The notes below the pieces were generated by a model. That model was not told where the DNA came from. It ran no database searches and worked only from the letters and a program-made list of their open reading frames with translations. A stretch of DNA of 62,000 nucleotides from Mesostigma viride (lineage: Eukaryota > Streptophyta > Mesostigmatophyceae > Mesostigmatales > Mesostigmataceae), in assembly GCA_009746045.1 (NCBI GenBank), contig RPFO01000213.1:7234109-7296108 (forward strand). The letters are read 5' to 3'. Shown in pieces: positions 21,506-31,000 of this stretch (position 1 is its first letter; every line of letters begins with the position of its first letter). The translations under genes and the position numbers were made by a program.

Positions 21506-24500
21506 TCATGACAAGGGTTTCCCAGCCATCATGGACCGCAGCAACTGGTACCCATTAAGGGCCAGTCGTGGAAGCTTGGTCATAGCATCAGCAGGATTTG
21601 AGTGTCCTGGCAGATGTATGGTTATACAGTGGCTGGACAACTCCTTTGCCACAAGGTAGTCCAAGTCAGTAGTAGTGGCCCTCTCATTCTTGATAAAAGA
21701 GACCACGGGCTTATTATCACAATAAACCCTGACATCAATCACGGGTTGAGGTCTTATCTGACTCAGACACCATAAGAGTAGCTCTCTTATGTATATGGCA
21801 TCGCGAATGCACATGGCGTATGCCCTGCACTCAGCGGTGTCAATGCCAGCAAACCGCCTCCTCTGAAGGTTACTGGACCAGTATACCAACGAGGGCTGTT
21901 TGCCTTCATTCCTGATGGTGATCAGGCATCCGGCTCTGGCACCAATCTTGTTGGCAGATCTAGACTCTTGGCTAGCATCTGTGTAGGCGTCTATGATGAT
22001 GCGCCCATGCCAGTCTACACCGGACAACACCAAGTCAGGAGATTCATTGAGGCAGCTCTCCAGGCGCCTCCTTCCTTCTCCTACAACAACAGAGTCTGGC
22101 ATCCTACTCTGTACTGCCAGGTCAGGGTTAGTTGTGGCAGCCAGCCAACCCAGTTGACCTTTAACCGTAGGGGCATTCTCCTCAGTTACTCTCTTGGGCA
22201 ACTGAGTTATTACTTTTTCTTTATACCCCTTCGCCGATTGCAGCTTAAGATGCCATCCTTTGTCATCCTGGAAAAGGGTACAGCCAATGCCACAGTAAGG
22301 TACCTGGCTGTTTTTACTAAACCATGCTCTGGTACCAATAGGGGACTTGTCATTGAGCCTTTTATAGGTCTCATTCAACCATCCCTTGGGACCAATGCGT
22401 TGCATATCATCTCCATGTAAGGTAGCCCAGGTGGGTTGTCCTTTGGATTGCCCCACAAAGAGACAATAAGCAAGATGAGATTGTTGCATCTGACATCTCT
22501 CCTGGATGGCAGGAGCAATGGTTTCATACCAGATGACTGGACTGCTGACCAGTCCTTCCCAGCCCACTTTAGGCTGCATGTAGGGATGACCTACTTCAGC
22601 TATCCAGCATGCTGGGGTCTTAACACAACAGGGTCTTTGAGCTTGCCAAGTGGCTCTGGCCACCTGAGGATCACCATGCAAAAAGGCCCTGGTGAAGTCA
22701 TCAATTTCTGCTCCATAATCCAAGCCATAGTCCAAAGCACCAAGGTACAGACTAAGAATAAGCCTGAGAACAGGATGTGACAGGCCAGGAGTGTACAGCT
22801 CCTCCTTATCAAAGTCTGTAGTACCATGGAACTGGGTCACGACTGGACGTGCGTTTGGTATGGGAGGCTCACCAAGCTTGCTCTTCATCTTGCATACAAA
22901 ACGCAACTGAAGCATTTGAGCATTGGGTGGAGGTTCTGAAATGCCTTCAAAAACATCCAGCGTTTGCCACTCCTGGAGCGCACGCGCCAATGCTACTCGC
23001 CAGGCCTCAAGGCCAGCGAAAGTGTGACAATCCAGGTCTACATCATCAAAGGACATGGGGCTATGAGCAGCAAATGACCTTTTTGTGAGACCAAGAGAAG
23101 TCACACTGAGCTGGGCGGGTTCTACCAGCTCAGAAGCTGGGGGTATATCCCTTCCCCATTCTGCTCCTTTTATTGAACCGACACAGGCGGTCTTCCAATT
23201 TGCCTTCTGGAACATTTCAAGAGGCAAGAGACATCTGAATGATTCCAGAGGAATTGGGTCACAATGGGTTTTTAGGAGACTCTTTGTGTTATTGGGGCCA
23301 TCAACAATGGTAACACCGGGAGTCACCAAGAATGGCTGGCCAATGAGAGTGGGTCCCTTATAGCCATCAACAACACAAAGTGTCAAAGACTCACCCAAGA
23401 ATGGGATAGTGATATTCCCAAGAACTTGATGATCAGTGTTACCCGCAAAGTCTTGGACAATAGTCCATGGACTGGGTTCAAGGGAATACTTATCCAGCAA
23501 AGCATTAAAGGGCGAGGTGACAGAGACCTCTGCTTTGGTATCCACATCAAAGCCATCAAGGTCCATGCCCTTCTCTAGAAGAGAAGTTATTTTGGCAATC
23601 TTTAGTGAGGGCTTGAGCTTCTTTACAATATCCCGAAGCTCTTGAGGATTGCCTCTCTTGCCGAGCTGAGTGTTCAACCTGGACAACCCCTCCTCAGCTT
23701 GTCTTCCTTGGGCTGGAATCCCATCAGTCTCCAAGGGCAATGGCTTATTACCAGGGTAATTGGATCCAAGCTTTGGCTGTTCAGACTGAAATATGTTATC
23801 CACCTGCCCAGGGGTCTCAAGCCCATGTTCCAACGGCCGGAGCTTCCGGTGCTGATCAGACACCCTATTATCCAACAAGTCAGCTTCATCCATATCATCC
23901 TGTGATATCCCAGTCAATGTCTTAGGCTGAGCTTGCTGAGTAGTAGGCTCCAGTTGATGGGAGGCCGCCCTTTCTGGTAGTTGGAGTCCAGCCTGTTCAC
24001 TGGCCAAAGGTGGACAGGAAAGATTGGGAGATCCAAGTGCCTCTTCAGGGGCCATAATTTCCAGGGGATTTTCTTGAACGTTCATTGGATCTCTCTTCAA
24101 TCTATTCCAAGCCAGATGATAAGTGGTCCCATTCCAGACCACATCAGCAGTTTTCATCTCCAGGTCAACTGAGGTTATGGTCCCTGGACCCTGCCAATAA
24201 CCACGTTTACCAGGAGCATTTTCTTTGTGGAAGATCACCTGGTCTCCCACCTCAAATTTTAATGATTCTCCTCTCTGTTTATCCTTTTCACAGAGATGAG
24301 CATACTGTGCCCACCTCTGCTTACTCCATGCCTGCATGATGTCATCAGGGTAGAGGCCACCTGCTAGTCCACGAGGTGAGACCAGCCGTGGAACACCACG
24401 CACCTTGATAGTATGAAAACGGTTGTTCATGGTGTTTTCCACTTTTGCAGCACCCAAACACCTGACAGCAAAAGTTGGTTTAAACATCTCAGGATAGTCC

Positions 24501-25435
24501 CCGGATATTACCAACTTCTTAAGCTCCTGTATATATCTGTCAACCTTGCCTTGGGCTTGGTGATCTTCACGACCCACAATCCTTAGGAAAGGCAGATCAG
24601 AGTATTTGGTCAGGCAGTTAAACTGCAAGTCCATCTGCAGCTTATGAATAACTGCAAACTTCTGCAGAATAACAAGAACTGCGGCATGGAGAGTATTCTC
24701 ATCCCCTGCTGCCATAGGTTCAATTCCAATGTAGCCTGACCATTCATCCACAGCCACCAAGTAAGGCAATTGCCTGTAATTGGTGAAGTAGAGGATATCA
24801 GCTTGTAGATTACCCCTACCATCTGCAGGATGCTTTGCATGACGTTTGGAAGGCTTGTTAGCACACAATTGGCACACACAATGTTCTCTGACATCTTGAT
24901 AAGCCTGCCAGAGAGCCTTGTTATTAATGGCTTGAACAAGCCTAATGGCATTGTTTCCATGGCCACAGGCATCATGCAAACTCTTAGCCAGAGTCCTAAG
25001 ATTAATACAATCATTAGGCTCAGGCTCTTCAGGACATGGACGGGCATCCACGTTCCTGGCAGAGCAAGAGTCCAAGTTTTTATTATCAATATAACAAGGA
25101 TTATTGCTCTGAGGAGCTTGACTGTTAACAATATCAATGGGTGCTTGGCTACAAACAGGAGCTGCACCACATGTATTGTTCACAGATACGTTGCTCACCT
25201 GGGCAACACCATGTGGCATCTGTCTACAACCAGGAGCAGATCCACATGTATTATTTACAGGAAGAGTTCCCTCTGGGGTACTCTTTTTATTCCAGGCATG
25301 GATAGGAATGCCACAAACAGGGGCACTTTTACTGCTGCTCACTGGGGCAGCTTTACGGTCAGTAGGGGTTACTGCTGGAGCCCCTACCACCTGGCAGGCC
25401 TCATCTGCCATGAGTCCACTCTCATCAGCATCCAT
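21506..25435 (-). CDS. pol: Copia pol, copy 2 (1309 aa)
   Basis: Full-length, ending MAGKPLS. Identical in the residues I compared to copy 3, including the I in CIRDAIYIREL that separates copies 2 and 3 from 1 and 4. Domain description is under copy 3. All integrase, RT and RNase H motif residues seen there are present. Gag of copy 2 is upstream in another frame with the same 38-nt gap. Confidence 0.93.
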   Translation of the reverse strand: MDADESGLMADEACQVVGAPAVTPTDRKAAPVSSSKSAPVCGIPIHAWNKKSTPEGTLPVNNTCGSAPGCRQMPHGVAQVSNVSVNNTCGAAPVCSQAPIDIVNSQAPQSNNPCYIDNKNLDSCSARNVDARPCPEEPEPNDCINLRTLAKSLHDACGHGNNAIRLVQAINNKALWQAYQDVREHCVCQLCANKPSKRHAKHPADGRGNLQADILYFTNYRQLPYLVAVDEWSGYIGIEPMAAGDENTLHAAVLVILQKFAVIHKLQMDLQFNCLTKYSDLPFLRIVGREDHQAQGKVDRYIQELKKLVISGDYPEMFKPTFAVRCLGAAKVENTMNNRFHTIKVRGVPRLVSPRGLAGGLYPDDIMQAWSKQRWAQYAHLCEKDKQRGESLKFEVGDQVIFHKENAPGKRGYWQGPGTITSVDLEMKTADVVWNGTTYHLAWNRLKRDPMNVQENPLEIMAPEEALGSPNLSCPPLASEQAGLQLPERAASHQLEPTTQQAQPKTLTGISQDDMDEADLLDNRVSDQHRKLRPLEHGLETPGQVDNIFQSEQPKLGSNYPGNKPLPLETDGIPAQGRQAEEGLSRLNTQLGKRGNPQELRDIVKKLKPSLKIAKITSLLEKGMDLDGFDVDTKAEVSVTSPFNALLDKYSLEPSPWTIVQDFAGNTDHQVLGNITIPFLGESLTLCVVDGYKGPTLIGQPFLVTPGVTIVDGPNNTKSLLKTHCDPIPLESFRCLLPLEMFQKANWKTACVGSIKGAEWGRDIPPASELVEPAQLSVTSLGLTKRSFAAHSPMSFDDVDLDCHTFAGLEAWRVALARALQEWQTLDVFEGISEPPPNAQMLQLRFVCKMKSKLGEPPIPNARPVVTQFHGTTDFDKEELYTPGLSHPVLRLILSLYLGALDYGLDYGAEIDDFTRAFLHGDPQVARATWQAQRPCCVKTPACWIAEVGHPYMQPKVGWEGLVSSPVIWYETIAPAIQERCQMQQSHLAYCLFVGQSKGQPTWATLHGDDMQRIGPKGWLNETYKRLNDKSPIGTRAWFSKNSQVPYCGIGCTLFQDDKGWHLKLQSAKGYKEKVITQLPKRVTEENAPTVKGQLGWLAATTNPDLAVQSRMPDSVVVGEGRRRLESCLNESPDLVLSGVDWHGRIIIDAYTDASQESRSANKIGARAGCLITIRNEGKQPSLVYWSSNLQRRRFAGIDTAECRAYAMCIRDAIYIRELLLWCLSQIRPQPVIDVRVYCDNKPVVSFIKNERATTTDLDYLVAKELSSHCITIHLPGHSNPADAMTKLPRLALNGYQLLRSMMAGKPLS

Positions 25436-25473
25436 AAGGACGCTGTAGGGGTTATATAAACAGAGAGGATCAT

Positions 25474-26715
25474 CTAGTTTTTCTGCTGCTGCTTCCTCTT
25501 GCGGCCACGAGAGGTATTGCCACCCCGCGGCTGAGAAGCATCACCACCACGCGGCTGGGAAGCGTCACCACCACGCGGCTGAGAAGCGTCGCCACCACGA
25601 AGGGCACCGCTCTTGACGGCTTGGGAGATCTGCTGCAGCAGCTTGAGGACCTCCATCTGGGTATCCTTGGGTCCAGCGCCCGCCTTGCTCCTGCAGGCAG
25701 ACGCATCATGTCCAGAATTGCCACAAGACTTGCACTTGCGAAAGTAGCAATCCTTAGCCAGATGGTTAGTCCTATTACAGAAAGTGCAGGGAGGGAAGGA
25801 CTCAGAATTAGCGACAACCTTACCCTTACATGCGCGGCGTGTGTGCCCGGGCTGCCCGCAGTTGTAGCAGAAGATTTCCCGTTGCTGCTCCATCACCATG
25901 GCGACACGAGGCACCTCCGCGGCACCTCCTTCTCTGGAAACACGGGTTTGATTCGTCAGGAGCTCCTTGAGGTGAGCTCTGCATCGGTGAGTGTCGCACA
26001 GGTAACCGCGGCAGTTGGCGACCAAATTCCGCTTCTCGGATTCGGACAGAGCACAGTTTTGGATCCATCGGAGATTCACCGCCTCGTCAGGCCACCGGAG
26101 CCCCTGCTTCTCCAGCATGTCGTAGTAAGAGTTGAGGTGCTCGATGATGGTCTGCCCGGGCTTCGGCTTTGCATCTACAAATTCCTCGATCTCGTCGCAG
26201 GTTTTGGCAGTGATAGAACGAAGAAAAGTCTCCCTCGCTCGGCGCAGAAACTCGAACGGCGACCACCGCAGACGCTGTGCTCTATCCAGCAGCGAAATCC
26301 ACTCTGGGTGGTTTTTCTCGCGGTCTCCCAGCGGGGTTCCACGAAGAAACTCCAGCCAGTCCGGAATGATGTCTCGGTTGCCCGCGAGCCTGCGGAAAAA
26401 CGGCCCAAGAGAGCTTACAAAGCGATCCCGGTCTGCTTGAATAGCACCAGGCACCAGCGGGGCTGGAACCCATTTCTTGATTGCCGACAGCAGCTTCGCC
26501 TCTTGAAGCAAGGTCTCCCGCCGAAGCACCTTATCACGCGCACGCTGGTTGTCACTACTAGTACTTCCCTGCCCGCAGCCCTCCTCCCGGGGCTGGTCTG
26601 ACATATCTTTATTGTCATCCCTGTGCTCGCCTGGGCCAGGGTCGACAGAAAACTGAGCCGGTCCGTGCTCACCAGGGCCAGACCTCGGCTCTGAAAGATT
26701 GTCGTCCGAAGACAT
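25474..26715 (-). CDS. gag: Copia gag, copy 2 (413 aa)
   Basis: Full-length gag with N-terminal haplotype B (NLSEPRSG, DDNKDMSD), as in copy 4. Start MSSDDN at 26715. Upstream there is no LTR: after the leader GAATACA and 8 LTR bases (AGTTGCAA) the palindrome centre begins. If the LTR holds the promoter, this copy cannot be transcribed from its own 5' end. Confidence 0.9.
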   Translation of the reverse strand: MSSDDNLSEPRSGPGEHGPAQFSVDPGPGEHRDDNKDMSDQPREEGCGQGSTSSDNQRARDKVLRRETLLQEAKLLSAIKKWVPAPLVPGAIQADRDRFVSSLGPFFRRLAGNRDIIPDWLEFLRGTPLGDREKNHPEWISLLDRAQRLRWSPFEFLRRARETFLRSITAKTCDEIEEFVDAKPKPGQTIIEHLNSYYDMLEKQGLRWPDEAVNLRWIQNCALSESEKRNLVANCRGYLCDTHRCRAHLKELLTNQTRVSREGGAAEVPRVAMVMEQQREIFCYNCGQPGHTRRACKGKVVANSESFPPCTFCNRTNHLAKDCYFRKCKSCGNSGHDASACRSKAGAGPKDTQMEVLKLLQQISQAVKSGALRGGDASQPRGGDASQPRGGDASQPRGGNTSRGRKRKQQQKN

Positions 26716-26728
26716 GTGAATGAATACA

Positions 26729-26758
26729 AGTTGCAATAATAGGGGTATATTTGCAACT
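26729..26758. other. Palindrome centre: two head-to-head element starts without LTR bodies
   Basis: 26729-26736 is the last 8 bases of a minus-strand LTR; 26749-26758 is the last 10 bases of a plus-strand LTR (ATTTGCAACT). Between them lie 12 bp, TAATAGGGGTAT. About 470 bp of each 5' LTR is missing. The two gag start codons (26715 on minus, 26772 on plus) are only 56 bp apart and diverge. Confidence 0.85.
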
Positions 26759-26771
26759 TGTATTCATTGCA

Positions 26772-28013
26772 ATGTCTTCGGACGACAATCTTTCAGAGCA
26801 GAGGTCTGGCCCTGGTGAGCACGGACCGGCTCAATTTTCTGTCGACCCTGGCCCAGGCGAGCACAGGGATGACAATAAGAATATGTCCGACCAGCCCCGG
26901 GAGGAGGGCTGCGGGCAGGGAAGTACTAGTAGTGACAACCAGCGTGCGCGTGATAAGGTGCTTCGGCGGGAGACCTTGCTTCAAGAGGCGAAGCTGCTGT
27001 CGGCAATCAAGAAATGGGTTCCAGCCCCGCTGGTGCCTGGTGCTATTCAAGCAGACCGGGATCGCTTTGTAAGCTCTCTTGGGCCGTTTTTCCGCAGGCT
27101 CGCGGGCAACCGAGACATCATTCCGGACTGGCTGGAGTTTCTTCGTGGAACCCCGCTGGGAGACCGCGAGAAAAACCACCCAGAGTGGATTTCGCTGCTG
27201 GATAGAGCACAGCGTCTGCGGTGGTCGCCGTTCGAGTTTCTGCGCCGAGCGAGGGAGACTTTTCTTCGTTCTATCACTGCCAAAACCTGCGACGAGATCG
27301 AGGAATTTGTAGATGCAAAGCCGAAGCCCGGGCAGACCATCATCGAGCACCTCAACTCTTACTACGACATGCTGGAGAAGCAGGGGCTCCGGTGGCCTGA
27401 CGAGGCGGTGAATCTCCGATGGATCCAAAACTGTGCTCTGTCCGAATCCGAGAAGCGGAATTTGGTCGCCAACTGCCGCGGTTACCTGTGCGACACTCAC
27501 CGATGCAGAGCTCACCTCAAGGAGCTCCTGACGAATCAAACCCGTGTTTCCAGAGAAGGAGGTGCCGCGGAGGTGCCTCGTGTCGCCATGGTGATGGAGC
27601 AGCAACGGGAAATCTTCTGCTACAACTGCGGGCAGCCCGGGCACACACGCCGCGCATGTAAGGGTAAGGTTGTCGCTAATTCTGAGTCCTTCCCTCCCTG
27701 CACTTTCTGTAATAGGACTAACCATCTGGCTAAGGATTGCTACTTTCGCAAGTGCAAGTCTTGTGGCAATTCTGGACATGATGCGTCTGCCTGCAGGAGC
27801 AAGGCGGGCGCTGGACCCAAGGATACCCAGATGGAGGTCCTCAAGCTGCTGCAGCAGATCTCCCAAGCCGTCAAGAGCGGTGCCCTTCGTGGTGGCGACG
27901 CTTCTCAGCCGCGTGGTGGTGACGCTTCCCAGCCGCGTGGTGGTGATGCTTCTCAGCCGCGGGGTGGCAATACCTCTCGTGGCCGCAAGAGGAAGCAGCA
28001 GCAGAAAAACTAG
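26772..28013 (+). CDS. gag: Copia gag, copy 3 (413 aa): capsid and three-zinc-knuckle nucleocapsid
   Basis: Forms the virus-like particle and binds element RNA. The N-terminal 60 residues are acidic and Gly/Pro-rich; a helical capsid-like region follows (about 60-260, with WVPAPLVPG and FLRRARETFLRS). Three CCHC zinc knuckles lie at about residues 283-296 (CYNCGQPGHTRRAC), 310-323 (CTFCNRTNHLAKDC) and 328-341 (CKSCGNSGHDASAC). Three tandem RGGDASQP repeats (about 373-396) lead to a basic tail RKRKQQQKN. MSSDDN at 26772 is preferred over MQLVFI (26751), which begins in the LTR remnant. The stop TAG (28011) directly follows AAAAAC. Haplotype A, as in copy 1. Three knuckles instead of the usual one is notable. 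Confidence 0.92.
   Translation: MSSDDNLSEQRSGPGEHGPAQFSVDPGPGEHRDDNKNMSDQPREEGCGQGSTSSDNQRARDKVLRRETLLQEAKLLSAIKKWVPAPLVPGAIQADRDRFVSSLGPFFRRLAGNRDIIPDWLEFLRGTPLGDREKNHPEWISLLDRAQRLRWSPFEFLRRARETFLRSITAKTCDEIEEFVDAKPKPGQTIIEHLNSYYDMLEKQGLRWPDEAVNLRWIQNCALSESEKRNLVANCRGYLCDTHRCRAHLKELLTNQTRVSREGGAAEVPRVAMVMEQQREIFCYNCGQPGHTRRACKGKVVANSESFPPCTFCNRTNHLAKDCYFRKCKSCGNSGHDASACRSKAGAGPKDTQMEVLKLLQQISQAVKSGALRGGDASQPRGGDASQPRGGDASQPRGGNTSRGRKRKQQQKN
28004..28010 (+). promoter_or_regulatory. Candidate -1 frameshift site GAAAAAC at the gag stop
   Basis: In gag frame the end reads CAG-AAA-AAC-TAG. A one-base backward slip on AAC re-enters the pol frame as CTA-GAT-GAT-CCT, which is open through to the pol ATG (28052). 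The pol frame upstream is open only from 27947 (a TGA lies at 27944-27946), so any -1 shift must occur in the 64 bases 27947-28010. GAAAAAC is near, not identical to, the efficient AAAAAAC heptamer. The same site is at equivalent places in copies 1, 2 and 4. Confidence 0.45.
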
Positions 28014-28051
28014 ATGATCCTCTCTGTTTATATAACCCCTACAGCGTCCTT

Positions 28052-31000
28052 ATGGATGCTGATGAGAGTGGACTCATGGCAGATGAGGCCTGCCAGGTGG
28101 TAGGGGCTCCAGCAGTAACCCCTACTGACCGTAAAGCTGCCCCAGTGAGCAGCAGTAAAAGTGCCCCTGTTTGTGGCATTCCTATCCATGCCTGGAATAA
28201 AAAGAGTACCCCAGAGGGAACTCTTCCTGTAAATAATACATGTGGATCTGCTCCTGGTTGTAGACAGATGCCACATGGTGTTGCCCAGGTGAGCAACGTA
28301 TCTGTGAACAATACATGTGGTGCAGCTCCTGTTTGTAGCCAAGCACCCATTGATATTGTTAACAGTCAAGCTCCTCAGAGCAATAATCCTTGTTATATTG
28401 ATAATAAAAACTTGGACTCTTGCTCTGCCAGGAACGTGGATGCCCGTCCATGTCCTGAAGAGCCTGAGCCTAATGATTGTATTAATCTTAGGACTCTGGC
28501 TAAGAGTTTGCATGATGCCTGTGGCCATGGAAACAATGCCATTAGGCTTGTTCAAGCCATTAATAACAAGGCTCTCTGGCAGGCTTATCAAGATGTCAGA
28601 GAACATTGTGTGTGCCAATTGTGTGCTAACAAGCCTTCCAAACGTCATGCAAAGCATCCTGCAGATGGTAGGGGTAATCTACAAGCTGATATCCTCTACT
28701 TCACCAATTACAGGCAATTGCCTTACTTGGTGGCTGTGGATGAATGGTCAGGCTACATTGGAATTGAACCTATGGCAGCAGGGGATGAGAATACTCTCCA
28801 TGCCGCAGTTCTTGTTATTCTGCAGAAGTTTGCAGTTATTCATAAGCTGCAGATGGACTTGCAGTTTAACTGCCTGACCAAATACTCTGATCTGCCTTTC
28901 CTAAGGATTGTGGGTCGTGAAGATCACCAAGCCCAAGGCAAGGTTGACAGATATATACAGGAGCTTAAGAAGTTGGTAATATCCGGGGACTATCCTGAGA
29001 TGTTTAAACCAACTTTTGCTGTCAGGTGTTTGGGTGCTGCAAAAGTGGAAAACACCATGAACAACCGTTTTCATACTATCAAGGTGCGTGGTGTTCCACG
29101 GCTGGTCTCACCTCGTGGACTAGCAGGTGGCCTCTACCCTGATGACATCATGCAGGCATGGAGTAAGCAGAGGTGGGCACAGTATGCTCATCTCTGTGAA
29201 AAGGATAAACAGAGAGGAGAATCATTAAAATTTGAGGTGGGAGACCAGGTGATCTTCCACAAAGAAAATGCTCCTGGTAAACGTGGTTATTGGCAGGGTC
29301 CAGGGACCATAACCTCAGTTGACCTGGAGATGAAAACTGCTGATGTGGTCTGGAATGGGACCACTTATCATCTGGCTTGGAATAGATTGAAGAGAGATCC
29401 AATGAACGTTCAAGAAAATCCCCTGGAAATTATGGCCCCTGAAGAGGCACTTGGATCTCCCAATCTTTCCTGTCCACCTTTGGCCAGTGAACAGGCTGGA
29501 CTCCAACTACCAGAAAGGGCGGCCTCCCATCAACTGGAGCCTACTACTCAGCAAGCTCAGCCTAAGACATTGACTGGGATATCACAGGATGATATGGATG
29601 AAGCTGACTTGTTGGATAATAGGGTGTCTGATCAGCACCGGAAGCTCCGGCCGTTGGAACATGGGCTTGAGACCCCTGGGCAGGTGGATAACATATTTCA
29701 GTCTGAACAGCCAAAGCTTGGATCCAATTACCCTGGTAATAAGCCATTGCCCTTGGAGACTGATGGGATTCCAGCCCAAGGAAGACAAGCTGAGGAGGGG
29801 TTGTCCAGGTTGAACACTCAGCTCGGCAAGAGAGGCAATCCTCAAGAGCTTCGGGATATTGTAAAGAAGCTCAAGCCCTCACTAAAGATTGCCAAAATAA
29901 CTTCTCTTCTAGAGAAGGGCATGGACCTTGATGGCTTTGATGTGGATACCAAAGCAGAGGTCTCTGTCACCTCGCCCTTTAATGCTTTGCTGGATAAGTA
30001 TTCCCTTGAACCCAGTCCATGGACTATTGTCCAAGACTTTGCGGGTAACACTGATCATCAAGTTCTTGGGAATATCACTATCCCATTCTTGGGTGAGTCT
30101 TTGACACTTTGTGTTGTTGATGGCTATAAGGGACCCACTCTCATTGGCCAGCCATTCTTGGTGACTCCCGGTGTTACCATTGTTGATGGCCCCAATAACA
30201 CAAAGAGTCTCCTAAAAACCCATTGTGACCCAATTCCTCTGGAATCATTCAGATGTCTCTTGCCTCTTGAAATGTTCCAGAAGGCAAATTGGAAGACCGC
30301 CTGTGTCGGTTCAATAAAAGGAGCAGAATGGGGAAGGGATATACCCCCAGCTTCTGAGCTGGTAGAACCCGCCCAGCTCAGTGTGACTTCTCTTGGTCTC
30401 ACAAAAAGGTCATTTGCTGCTCATAGCCCCATGTCCTTTGATGATGTAGACCTGGATTGTCACACTTTCGCTGGCCTTGAGGCCTGGCGAGTAGCATTGG
30501 CGCGTGCGCTCCAGGAGTGGCAAACGCTGGATGTTTTTGAAGGCATTTCAGAACCTCCACCCAATGCTCAAATGCTTCAGTTGCGTTTTGTATGCAAGAT
30601 GAAGAGCAAGCTTGGTGAGCCTCCCATACCAAACGCACGTCCAGTCGTGACCCAGTTCCATGGTACTACAGACTTTGATAAGGAGGAGCTGTACACTCCT
30701 GGCCTGTCACATCCTGTTCTCAGGCTTATTCTTAGTCTGTACCTTGGTGCTTTGGACTATGGCTTGGATTATGGAGCAGAAATTGATGACTTCACCAGGG
30801 CCTTTTTGCATGGTGATCCTCAGGTGGCCAGAGCCACTTGGCAAGCTCAAAGACCCTGTTGTGTTAAGACCCCAGCATGCTGGATAGCTGAAGTAGGTCA
30901 TCCCTACATGCAGCCTAAAGTGGGCTGGGAAGGACTGGTCAGCAGTCCAGTCATCTGGTATGAAACCATTGCTCCTGCCATCCAGGAGAGATGTCAGATG

